Below are positions 56,617 to 64,000 of a stretch of 64,000 nt of DNA, in pieces. How positions within the stretch are numbered: position 1 is the first letter of the stretch; every line of letters starts with the position of its first letter. The notes beneath the pieces are model-generated. The model searched no databases. It was given only the letters and a program-made list of their open reading frames with translations, and was not told where the DNA came from. Position numbers and translations under genes: made by a program. Source of the stretch: an uncultured Campylobacter sp. (GTDB lineage: Bacteria; Campylobacterota; Campylobacteria; Campylobacterales; Campylobacteraceae); the NCBI RefSeq assembly GCF_938039245.1, contig NZ_CALHVN010000020.1:22357-86356 (forward strand). The letters are read 5' to 3'.

Positions 56617-57293
56617 ATAGACGAAATTTTATCGCTCTAACGGCAGGCGCGGCGGCCGCAGGCTACGGCATCGGATATTTTTTACCCAAAACGCGCGCGG
56701 ACGAGCTTTTTTTACGGCCTCCCGGAGCCGTTAAAAATTTCGAGTCGCTTTGCATAAAATGCGGCCAGTGCGTGCAGGTTTGCCCATATCACAGCATCGG
56801 ACTACTAGACATCGCGCAGGGCTACTCAAACGGCACGTCCTACATAAACGCGCACGAGCGAGGCTGCTATCTATGCGACCTTTTTCCTTGCGTTTTAGCC
56901 TGTCCCAGCGGCGCGCTAGATCACGCCACGACGCAAATCAGCGACGTAAAGATGGGCGTTGGCGTGCTAAGGGAGCATGAAGCCTGTCTTGCTTATAAAA
57001 ACGAAAACGTAAATTTAAGCGGCATTACGAAAATGCTAGGGCGCAAAATTTACAACGATCGCGAGCAAGCCGTAAAAGACGCCGTCCAAAATAGCGTGGA
57101 TAAGCCCTGCGATCTGTGCGTTAGCCTCTGCCCCGTCGGAGACGTCGCTATATCTATGGCTAAAAGCGACGGGCGAAATTTGCCCGAATTTAAACGTGGC
57201 TGCGTTGGATGCGGAGCGTGCGCCGAGGTTTGCCCCGTACAAATCATCGACATAGCGCCAAACCGCAGCTATGACGAAATTTACAAAGGATAA
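56613..57293 (+). CDS. nosG: NosG, Tat-exported ferredoxin-type protein
   Basis: 226 aa. Tat signal NRRNFIALTAGAAAAG and four [4Fe-4S] motifs: CIKCGQCVQVCP, CYLCDLFPCVLACP, CDLCVSLCP and CVGCGACAEVCP. NapG homolog that should pair with NosH to oxidise menaquinol on the periplasmic side and feed NosZ. Confidence 0.94.
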   Translation: MNRRNFIALTAGAAAAGYGIGYFLPKTRADELFLRPPGAVKNFESLCIKCGQCVQVCPYHSIGLLDIAQGYSNGTSYINAHERGCYLCDLFPCVLACPSGALDHATTQISDVKMGVGVLREHEACLAYKNENVNLSGITKMLGRKIYNDREQAVKDAVQNSVDKPCDLCVSLCPVGDVAISMAKSDGRNLPEFKRGCVGCGACAEVCPVQIIDIAPNRSYDEIYKG

Positions 57294-57295
57294 AA

Positions 57296-57868
57296 ATGAG
57301 AAATAAAATTTTAGGCTGTCTCGCGGCTCTCGCCGTGGTAGCGCTGATAACGGGCTGCGAGAGCAAAGACGATAAAAAAAGCGCGACGCAAGCGGCAAAA
57401 ACGCAAGCGACGCCCGCCGCCGCAGGCATGATAGAGACGCAAAAAGCGGACGCTAACGCGACCGCGCAAAAAGACTACGATCAGTTTATGAGCTACGACA
57501 TAAACGGCAAAAAGAGAGTCAAATTCGGCCTGGACGACGAGGAGAGCGAGACTAGTCGCTCAGTGGGCGCGCTAGCGATGGTGCGAAGCCCACTGCAAAG
57601 CATAAATTTAAAACTCGTAAAAGGGCGCCTTAGCAAGGACTTTATCGTAAAATGCTCCGCCTGCCACGACGACTACGCCAACGGCATCATCGGCCCGTCG
57701 CTGCTAAATAAAACCTCGGATCAAATTTACGACATGATCTTTGCGTACAAGAACAAGCAAAAGGCAAATCCGCTGATGAAAGACTTAGTCCAAACCCTAG
57801 ACGAGGCGCAAGTCCGCGCTCTAGCAAACGAAATCAGCGAATTTAACGAGCAGTTTAGAAAAAAATAG
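57296..57868 (+). CDS. nosC1: NosC1, monoheme c-type lipoprotein
   Basis: 190 aa. Lipobox ITGC near residue 20, then an Ala/Gln/Thr-rich spacer, and one heme motif CSACH near residue 120 with distal methionine candidates (PLMKDL). Electron carrier between NosGH and NosZ in the Wolinella model. Two bases after nosG. Confidence 0.9.
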   Translation: MRNKILGCLAALAVVALITGCESKDDKKSATQAAKTQATPAAAGMIETQKADANATAQKDYDQFMSYDINGKKRVKFGLDDEESETSRSVGALAMVRSPLQSINLKLVKGRLSKDFIVKCSACHDDYANGIIGPSLLNKTSDQIYDMIFAYKNKQKANPLMKDLVQTLDEAQVRALANEISEFNEQFRKK

Positions 57869-57877
57869 GAGGCTAAA

Positions 57878-58333
57878 ATGGGAAAGAAAATAGCGATAAT
57901 CTTTGGAGCTTTGGTCTTGGTTCTTATGATTTTTATGCTGACTAGCCAGCCCTCAGCGCCCATAAAAGACGCTAGCAGGCCCGAAATAAAACCCCAAGAC
58001 TTCGCCCCTAAGCAAGAGCGAAACGAGGAGCTAAACCTGCAAGACGCCGAGGAAATAAAAAAGATAAAACAGCTGCAAAATAGCGTCGCAAATCAGCCTA
58101 ACGAGGGCGTTAGCAAACGATACCTCACATCTTGCGCGCCTTGCCACGGAGCAAACGGCAAGGGCGTAATGGCGCCTAAAATCTCAGGCAAAAGCAAGGA
58201 CGAAATTTTAGCTAGGCTAAAAGACTACAAAGAAAATAAAGTACCAAACAGCCTAATGAAGGGACTTTTAAACAACGTAACGGACGAGGATTTAGGCTTG
58301 TTAGCGGATGAAATTTCAAAATTTAAAGAGTAG
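57878..58333 (+). CDS. nosC2: NosC2, monoheme c-type cytochrome
   Basis: 151 aa. N-terminal uncleaved-type helix (IAIIFGALVLVLMIFMLTS), heme motif CAPCH near residue 86 and MAPKISGKSKDE. Parallel in build to NosC1 (both end in LADEIS-type helices), suggesting duplication. Nine bases after nosC1 with AGGAGG. Confidence 0.9.
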   Translation: MGKKIAIIFGALVLVLMIFMLTSQPSAPIKDASRPEIKPQDFAPKQERNEELNLQDAEEIKKIKQLQNSVANQPNEGVSKRYLTSCAPCHGANGKGVMAPKISGKSKDEILARLKDYKENKVPNSLMKGLLNNVTDEDLGLLADEISKFKE

Positions 58334-58336
58334 CGG

Positions 58337-59242
58337 ATGGATAAATATAGCACGCGCTGCACGGTCTCAAAGGTCGATTTTTTCGATACGCTGACGATAA
58401 AAAACGGCGAGGGCAAAAAAAGCCTCAGCTGGCGAGGACGCCGTCTCATCGTAATCGCGCTAGTGCATATTTTGTTCGTGCTTTCTTACCGCGCAGATAT
58501 TCAAATTTTAGAAGGCGACATCAGCGGATCAAGGATTTTGGGATTTCACTTGACCGATGCTTTTATGAGCTTTCAAGTATTTGCCGCGACGCACGAGTTT
58601 CCGATAAATTTGATCATCGGCACGGCTACGATTTTGCTTTTTTATGCGCTTGTGGGCGGGCGGGCGTTTTGCGGCTGGGTGTGTCCTTATACCTTTTTAG
58701 GCGAGATCGGCGAGAAAATACACGAAAATTTAGCCGCTAAAAAAATCATCAAACGCCGCGAGTTCGACCCCAAATGGCGCTACGTCTTTACCGCGCTTTT
58801 TATAGCGATGAGTTTTGCTAGCTCGCAGCTCGTGTTTGAGATTTTTAGCGTGACGGGCATCGTGTCTAGATTCGTCATTTACGGCTATTTTCACGCGATT
58901 TGGTTTGCCCTTTTCGTGCTTTTAGTGGAGATTTTCTACTCCCGCAGGGGCTGGTGCCGCTACGTCTGCCCTATCGGCGCGACGTATTCGCTGCTAACCC
59001 GCACCAACGCCGTTAAAGTCAGCTGGAACAAAGATCGCTGCGACCACTGTTTAGTCTGCATCGATACCTGCCTCGTGCCGCACGTGCTTGAAATCACGAA
59101 GAAAAACGCCAAACTAGACGGCGACGAAAATAAAAAAGAATTTCGTCTCGTGGGCGGCGACTGCACGCTTTGCGGGCGCTGTATCGACGTGTGCCACCAC
59201 GACGCGCTGAAATTCGACAACGGCTTTAAAAAGCTCATCTAA
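58337..59242 (+). CDS. nosH: NosH, NapH-like quinol dehydrogenase membrane subunit
   Basis: 301 aa. Four to five membrane helices. Membrane-face CGWVCPYTFLGE and CRYVCPIGATYS (CxxxCP motifs of NapH), then two [4Fe-4S] motifs CDHCLVCIDTC and CTLCGRCIDVC. With NosG it carries electrons out of the quinone pool. Confidence 0.94.
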   Translation: MDKYSTRCTVSKVDFFDTLTIKNGEGKKSLSWRGRRLIVIALVHILFVLSYRADIQILEGDISGSRILGFHLTDAFMSFQVFAATHEFPINLIIGTATILLFYALVGGRAFCGWVCPYTFLGEIGEKIHENLAAKKIIKRREFDPKWRYVFTALFIAMSFASSQLVFEIFSVTGIVSRFVIYGYFHAIWFALFVLLVEIFYSRRGWCRYVCPIGATYSLLTRTNAVKVSWNKDRCDHCLVCIDTCLVPHVLEITKKNAKLDGDENKKEFRLVGGDCTLCGRCIDVCHHDALKFDNGFKKLI

Positions 59243-59253
59243 AAAGGATAAAT

Positions 59254-59913
59254 TTGATAATCTTAAAAGACATCACCAAGGCTTTTGGCTCGCAAAAAAT
59301 ATTGCAAAACGTAAATTTAAGCATAAAAAAAGGGCAAAAAACGGTCGTGCTAGGACAAAACGGCGCCGGCAAAAGCTCGCTGATGCGCATCATACTGGGC
59401 GAATTTAAGCCAAACAGCGGCGAGGTGCGAGTAAACGGCTTTGATCCTTTTGCCGCGCGCAAAGAAGCCCTTAGCGTAATATCTTTCGTCCCGCAAACGC
59501 CGCCGCCGCTTAAATTTAACCTAAAAGAACTTTGCGAGTTCGTATGCAAAAGCTCGGGCGCCCCGCAGGAAAACATAGAGAAATTTTGCGAGAAAATGGA
59601 GCTTGATCTAAAAGGAAATTTTCATAAGCCCTTTTACAAACTCTCAGGCGGCATGAAGCAAAAAATGCTAATCGCAATCGCCTTCGCTAAAAACACCGAA
59701 GCTATGATGTTTGACGAGCCGACGGCAAATTTAGACCCCAAAGCCAGGCGAAATTTTATGCACTTGCTGGGCGAGTTCGCGCGCGAAAAAACGCTGGTTT
59801 TCATCTCGCACAGGCTTGATGAGGTGCAGGACATATCAAACCGCTACGTCGAGATGGATCTGGGGCAGATCATAAAAGACGAGCTAATCTCTCAAGGAGG
59901 CGCTCATGCGTAA
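59254..59913 (+). CDS. nosF: NosF, ABC transporter ATPase
   Basis: 219 aa from a TTG start with AAAGGATAAA upstream. Walker A GQNGAGKSS, signature LSGGMKQK, Walker B AMMFDEPTANLD and the switch histidine in VFISHRLDE. Cytoplasmic motor for NosY. Overlaps nosY by 8 bases. Confidence 0.95.
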   Translation: MIILKDITKAFGSQKILQNVNLSIKKGQKTVVLGQNGAGKSSLMRIILGEFKPNSGEVRVNGFDPFAARKEALSVISFVPQTPPPLKFNLKELCEFVCKSSGAPQENIEKFCEKMELDLKGNFHKPFYKLSGGMKQKMLIAIAFAKNTEAMMFDEPTANLDPKARRNFMHLLGEFAREKTLVFISHRLDEVQDISNRYVEMDLGQIIKDELISQGGAHA

Positions 59914-60733
59914 CTTGCTACTCATCGCCAAACTAGACGTCGCCGAGTCGCTACGCTCGCGCTGGTTTCTCATCTATATGCTAGTTTTTATGGGGCTTAT
60001 CGTTACATTTATCTTTAGCGGCGTGACGGACTCGCGGGTGCTGGGCTTTAGCGGACTTACGCGGCTTTTGCTGCTTTTTATCCAAATTTGCATCGTTATC
60101 GTGCCTATTTTTATCCTCATCTCGACCGTGCGCAGCATCAGCGCCGACCGCGACACGAATTTGCTTGAATACATGCTTAGCTTTCCCATTAGCCTGGGTG
60201 AATACTATTTCGGCAAGGCTTTGGGGCGTATTTTCGTTATTTTCGTGCCGCTTTTGCTCTCTTTCGTTTTAGCCGTAGTTGCCGGTCTAGTTAAAAAAAT
60301 CGAAATCCCATGGGATATCCTAAGCCTCTACACCGCCCTACTTTTTGCGCTTAGCTTCGTGTTTTTGTCGTTTGGATTTCTCATCTCCTCGGTGATCAAA
60401 AATCAAGAAATGGGTCAGGGCGTCGCGTTTTTGCTCTGGCTTATCTTGCTGGCATTTTTGGATCTAGCTCTCATGGGCTTTTTGATGAAAAGCAACGTGC
60501 GCGAGGATATCATCTTTTTCATCGCGCTCATTAACCCCATCGAGGTCTTTAGGATCGCGGCGATTAGCCTGTTTGATCCGAATTTAGCCGTTATCGGCGT
60601 GGCGTCAAACTTCGTGCTAAACAACTTTAGCGTATTTGGCTTCGTGCTTTACTCGATTTTTTACCCGCTGATTTTGGGCGCGATTATGCTTGTGGGCGGA
60701 TATTTTATCTTTAGCAGCAGGGATTTGGTGTAA
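59906..60733 (+). CDS. nosY: NosY, ABC transporter permease
   Basis: 275 aa with about six membrane helices (FLIYMLVFMGLIVTFIF at the start, VVAGLV, LYTALLFALSFVFLSFGFLI, LLILLAFLDLAL region and the last YPLILGAIMLVGGYFIF). It has the conserved SRVLGFSG-like early segment. Last gene of the cluster; a nosL gene does not follow. Confidence 0.94.
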   Translation: MRNLLLIAKLDVAESLRSRWFLIYMLVFMGLIVTFIFSGVTDSRVLGFSGLTRLLLLFIQICIVIVPIFILISTVRSISADRDTNLLEYMLSFPISLGEYYFGKALGRIFVIFVPLLLSFVLAVVAGLVKKIEIPWDILSLYTALLFALSFVFLSFGFLISSVIKNQEMGQGVAFLLWLILLAFLDLALMGFLMKSNVREDIIFFIALINPIEVFRIAAISLFDPNLAVIGVASNFVLNNFSVFGFVLYSIFYPLILGAIMLVGGYFIFSSRDLV

Positions 60734-60738
60734 ATTTA

Positions 60739-60784
60739 GCTAGTCTGCGGTAGCCGAATTTGGCGTTTAGGCAGGCTAGCTTTT
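60739..60784 (+). terminator. Terminator of the nos cluster
   Basis: GCTAGTCTGC (60739-60748) pairs with GCAGGCTAGC (60771-60780), followed by TTTT. The 22-base loop can form an inner GCC/GGC pair. Six bases after the nosY stop. Confidence 0.7.
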
Positions 60785-60981
60785 ATCAAGCAAATTTAAC
60801 CGCACATGCGGCTAAATTGCGATGAAAGGGTGTTATTTCTACGCTATCCATAACCGCTAAAATCCAAAATTTATCATCGTTATGAGGCGTATTAGATTTA
60901 AGTTCAAAATTCGCCTTTTATTTTATCGCGGTGATATTTATTAGGACGCTACTTTACCGACCGGCGGCTGGGTATCTTGAC

Positions 60982-61047
60982 CTATATATAGTAGCTTAGC
61001 AACTGTTTTGAATAGTTGTCGTTTAAATTTAGATTAAATACAGCCAT
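60982..61047 (-). pseudogene. Short ORF or gene-start remnant
   Basis: AAAGGATAAACA then ATG and 21 codons (AVFNLNLNDNYSKQLLSYYI), stop TAG. Right after, another frame continues as YIGQDTQPPVGKVAS before double stops. A good ribosome binding site with such a short, then frame-shifted product suggests a decayed gene; it could instead be a real micropeptide. Confidence 0.3.
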
Positions 61048-61108
61048 TGTTTATCCTTTATATGAAATTTTTTATTTTAAAATCTTTAATAAAATTTATA
61101 TAAAACTT

Positions 61109-61888
61109 TTAGCGCATCTCTATATCTCTACCGCCCAAATAATTTTCTTCCAGCGGATAATTTATATTGCCGCAGTTATCAAATTTAAAACCTTTTCCAA
61201 TACCGACTACGGCATTTTTTCTCTTTTTATAGTATTCTCTAGTAATGTCAAAATTTGTTACCAAGTCATAAATATACTCCGAATGGTTAAATTGCATATA
61301 ATTACCGTTAAATATAGCGAATTTATCAAGAAACAAAGTGCCTGTAACAGCTTTATCGTCGCCGCCAACCCTAACTATCGGTCTATCAAATCCAACGCTC
61401 GTATCTTTCAAATTTATTTTTAAATATTTCTTTGGATCGGTTTTTTTAGCTTTTAATTCTTTCATCAGTATCTGCTCGGTTGTTTTTCCCTCTTGGTAAT
61501 ATTTTTCTAATACTTCAAAACAATTCGATAAGTTTATATTTTCTAGTTCATAGTATGCAACCTCATATCTACTGGACCAAAGACTACCGAAGGTTTTCAG
61601 CCTATAAGCATCAATCATCCAATATAACTTTACGTCATAGTCCAAATATGCCCCTGCTACTCTTTTATACAGCTCCTCTTTGGGCAAAATTCTATTCTCT
61701 TTTAGGCAGTATCCTTGCTTGTATTTGTCGTAGTCGGAGAGAGAAACTATCACAAAGCCTCGCGAGGTGGAAAAATCTGGCACGATGCGGATAAATGCTG
61801 CGCAGAGTATCGCCGTAAAAAGCACGACCGACCAAACTATCTTTTTAAGTTTGCTACCGAAGAGTTTTTGTTTTAAATTTAAATTCAA
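61109..61888 (-). CDS. Unknown membrane-anchored protein
   Basis: 259 aa. A short basic N-terminus, one helix (IVWSVVLFTAILCAAFIRIV), then a soluble, probably periplasmic domain rich in Tyr, Lys and Asp with three cysteines (KQGYCLKEN, NLSNCFEVL, KFDNCGNIN). No family recognised. More AT-rich than its neighbours, which may indicate later acquisition. Single gene. Confidence 0.75.
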   Translation of the reverse strand: MNLNLKQKLFGSKLKKIVWSVVLFTAILCAAFIRIVPDFSTSRGFVIVSLSDYDKYKQGYCLKENRILPKEELYKRVAGAYLDYDVKLYWMIDAYRLKTFGSLWSSRYEVAYYELENINLSNCFEVLEKYYQEGKTTEQILMKELKAKKTDPKKYLKINLKDTSVGFDRPIVRVGGDDKAVTGTLFLDKFAIFNGNYMQFNHSEYIYDLVTNFDITREYYKKRKNAVVGIGKGFKFDNCGNINYPLEENYLGGRDIEMR

Positions 61889-62058
61889 AATTTACCTTGT
61901 TATTTTATTTTCATTATGATTATATTGTGATTAAACTTAGGTGTTTATAAACAGGTATCGCCGTTTTAAAATTTAATTTTGCAGGGTCTTTTGCCAGAGC
62001 TTAGACAATAGGCAAATTTGACGACCTAGCCGCCAAATTTGCCTATCATAGCGTAAAT

Positions 62059-64000
62059 TTAAGCCTCTTCCGTCGTGCTCAAATTTCCCTCGCCGGCGAC
62101 TAACTCGGCTGCTAGCTTTTTGCTTGATTTAAAGTCCACTTTACCCGTTCCTAGCACCGGTACGGCATCTACTTTATAAATTTTTGAAGGCTGCATGATA
62201 GAAGGTATCGCAGAAGCCCTGATGCGCGCGGCCACGTCCTCCTCGCTTATCTCGCCGCTAAAGAGCATAACGACCTGCTCGCCCTTTTTCTCGTCGGCGA
62301 CGTTGGTGCAGACAAAGGTAACCTCATCGCCCAGCACGCCTGAGATTTGAGCCTCGAGCGCGCCTAGGCTTATCATCTCGCCGCCGATTTTAGCAAAGCG
62401 AGATAGCCTATCCGTGATGGTTAAAAAGCCCGCCTCGTCTAAAAAGCCGATGTCGCCGCTGTTATAGTAGCGCACACCGTCTAGCTCCACGATCGCTTCT
62501 TTCGTGCGCTCCTCATCTAGATAGTAGCCCTTCATCACCTGATGGCCGCCGATTAGGATTAGGCCGGCTTGCCCGTTTTCTAGCTTTTCTAGGCTTGTTG
62601 GATCGCAGATTCGTATTATCGTGCCGGCTGTCGGTAGACCCACGCTGCCCTCTTTTGAAAAAACAAGCTCTTTAAAAAACTCGGGCTCTAGCACGTTTGC
62701 GGTATTTACGCTAACGACGGGCGAGGTCTCGGTCGTGCCGTAGCCCTCGTAAATTTCGACGCCGAATTTCATCTTAAACTCGCGCTTAACGGCCGCGTTT
62801 AGCTTCTCAGCGCCGGCGATGGCGTAGCGGATCGTAGAAAACATCAGCGGATTTAGCTTTTTGTTTTTGGTATAGAGCCTAAAAAACGTTGAAGTGCCAA
62901 ACATTATCGTCGCGTGGTATTTGGCGACCATCTTGCCCACAGCAAAGGCATCTGTAGGATCGGGCACGTGAGCCGAGGCGATACCCTCGCTAAGCGGGAA
63001 AAAGGTCGCCGCTGTAAGCCCAAACGAGTGAAATATCGGTAGCGACGCTAAGATCACGTCGTTGCCGTCCGTATTTACGATCTCTGAAATTTGCTTGATG
63101 TTAGCCATTATGTTTTTATGCGTTAGCACGATGCCCTTTGGCGTGCCCTCGCTGCCGCTGCTAAAGAGTATCGTCGCATCATCGTCTATGCGAACGTCGC
63201 GAAAATAAATAAGCTCAAGCAGCCAGCGCGGCATCAAAACCGCCTTTAGCATCGCGCAAATTTTATCAGCCTTGCTTATGCCCTGCGCGACGTCTTCGAG
63301 ATAGATTAGTCTGCCTTTTAGAGATTCTTCCAGCTCAAAGCCGCGAGCCTTTAGCTTGGCGATAAACTGGCGCGACGTGATTATGCTTCTTAACCCAGCC
63401 TTGTCCGCGCAGCCGATCAAATTTTGCTCGCTAAGCGTGTAGTTTAGATTTACGCTTATCTTGCCTCTGATAAATAGCATCAAATTTATAATGCTACCCA
63501 TCACCGAGGAAGGCAGTATCACGCCGACGTTTCGCTCTTTTAAAAACGAGAATTTAAATTTAGACAAAAACACAAGCACCGTCGCGATAACCTTGAGATT
63601 GTTTAGATCAGCGCCCGTGCTATCTACCATCGAGCGTTTAAACAGATTTGCTTTAGCGTGTTTTAGCCAACTGAACTGCATAGGCTCGAGCGTTTTTAGA
63701 TACTCCGCCCAGCTAAAAAACGATAGCTCGACGACCTTTTCGCGCACCTGCGGGGCTTTGGTTTCAGGTGCCAAAGGCGCGCCGAAGCTCACCCTGATAG
63801 CGCGCTTGCCGTCTATTTTGCGGCTGATTTTTTGGTAGTATTTTTGAGCGCGCGAGAAGCTAGAGCCCCAAAGACCCCGCAGATAAAACGGCACGATGAC
63901 TGAGTTCGTATCGCTTGCGGCTATCTCGTAACCGTGCGCAAACTCGTCTATCTGGCCGTTATAGCTGATATGCCCCTCAGGAAAGAGCGCCACCACGTCG
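62059..64000 (-). CDS. aas: Acyltransferase / acyl-ACP synthetase (Aas-like), 5' part outside the window
   Basis: The frame is open to the window edge; 646 codons are visible. It begins inside a PlsC acyltransferase domain (VALFPEGHISYNGQIDEFAHG, motif III FPEG). An AMP-forming acyl-ACP/CoA synthetase follows: TILFSSGSEGTPKGIVLTHKN in part, YEGYGTTETSP, YYNSGDIGFLDE and DRLSRFAKIGGEMISLG. It reacylates lysophospholipids via acyl-ACP at the inner membrane. Homologs may carry an N-terminal LplT-like transporter domain; that part cannot be seen. The symbol is by family, not proof of function. Confidence 0.9.
   Translation of the reverse strand, partial: DVVALFPEGHISYNGQIDEFAHGYEIAASDTNSVIVPFYLRGLWGSSFSRAQKYYQKISRKIDGKRAIRVSFGAPLAPETKAPQVREKVVELSFFSWAEYLKTLEPMQFSWLKHAKANLFKRSMVDSTGADLNNLKVIATVLVFLSKFKFSFLKERNVGVILPSSVMGSIINLMLFIRGKISVNLNYTLSEQNLIGCADKAGLRSIITSRQFIAKLKARGFELEESLKGRLIYLEDVAQGISKADKICAMLKAVLMPRWLLELIYFRDVRIDDDATILFSSGSEGTPKGIVLTHKNIMANIKQISEIVNTDGNDVILASLPIFHSFGLTAATFFPLSEGIASAHVPDPTDAFAVGKMVAKYHATIMFGTSTFFRLYTKNKKLNPLMFSTIRYAIAGAEKLNAAVKREFKMKFGVEIYEGYGTTETSPVVSVNTANVLEPEFFKELVFSKEGSVGLPTAGTIIRICDPTSLEKLENGQAGLILIGGHQVMKGYYLDEERTKEAIVELDGVRYYNSGDIGFLDEAGFLTITDRLSRFAKIGGEMISLGALEAQISGVLGDEVTFVCTNVADEKKGEQVVMLFSGEISEEDVAARIRASAIPSIMQPSKIYKVDAVPVLGTGKVDFKSSKKLAAELVAGEGNLSTTEEA

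Larger units (their letters stand above)
60734..61108. other. Spacer after the nos cluster
   Basis: Holds the nosY terminator and a short minus-strand open frame with a ribosome binding site (60982-61047). No other gene was seen. Confidence 0.5.

Overview
The window reads as chromosome of a Campylobacter with fairly high GC for the genus, most like the oral anaerobic/microaerophilic group (C. showae, C. rectus, C. curvus). Evidence: AAATTT-rich spacers and AAGGAG ribosome binding sites; gene order hemB-argF-DUF2603-hemN-(CCG Fe-S protein) divergent from ribA-rsmG, which I recall from C. jejuni; alr and pgp2 next to PCuAC, a small membrane-anchored protein and Sco1; a Wolinella-type nos cluster; and a very large S-layer/RTX-type protein of the kind known from C. 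rectus. No phage, insertion sequence, CRISPR array or rRNA operon was seen.

Layout. 0.2-8.9 kb: a GGDEF/EAL protein with degenerate motifs, then mutS2, a small membrane gene, murC, a YjbR-like gene, tag and an unknown membrane gene, all on the minus strand. 8.9-9.7 kb: a non-coding stretch packed with hairpins and a G9 tract. 9.7-17 kb: a Tat-exported fumarate-reductase-type flavoprotein and a 1771-residue S-layer-like protein with its own promoter and terminator. 17.6-35.2 kb: the information-processing block on the minus strand. Read 5' to 3' it runs tRNA-Thr(UGU), tRNA-Tyr, tRNA-Gly, tRNA-Thr(GGU), tuf, rpmG, tRNA-Trp, secE, nusG, rplK, rplA, rplJ, rplL, rpoB, rpoC, rpsL, rpsG, fusA, tRNA-Arg. 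A consensus sigma-70 promoter precedes the first tRNA, and there are internal hairpins (after tuf, between rplL and rpoB, after rpoC) and leader structures ahead of rplA and rplJ. 35.2-43.9 kb: tetrapyrrole, arginine and riboflavin genes, then rsmG, small unknown genes, a frameshifted SUKH-like remnant and htpX. 43.9-45.4 kb is mostly non-coding. 45.4-50.5 kb: an SDR epimerase, alr, pgp2 and the copper-delivery trio PCuAC/unknown/Sco1.

50.6-60.7 kb is a nitrous-oxide respiration cluster: a periplasmic beta-propeller gene with an FNR-type box, then nosZ (clade II, Sec-exported, with a fused cytochrome c domain), nosB, nosD, nosG, nosC1, nosC2, nosH, nosF and nosY. NosG/NosH would take electrons from menaquinol, NosC1/NosC2 pass them to NosZ, and NosD/F/Y are needed for copper-site maturation. 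No nosL is visible. The window ends with an unknown membrane-anchored protein and the 3' part of an acyltransferase/acyl-ACP synthetase gene.

The least explained signal is a family of structured intergenic repeats at about 2.6, 9.4, 9.6 and 39.9 kb, with related hairpins at 44.3 kb. The two best copies share a core and internal-loop motifs, but their stems differ in sequence while keeping pairing. Several copies lie 10-30 nt after the stop codon of a minus-strand gene. Other points of interest are the beta-propeller gene heading the nos cluster, the S-layer protein, and several gene remnants in spacers.
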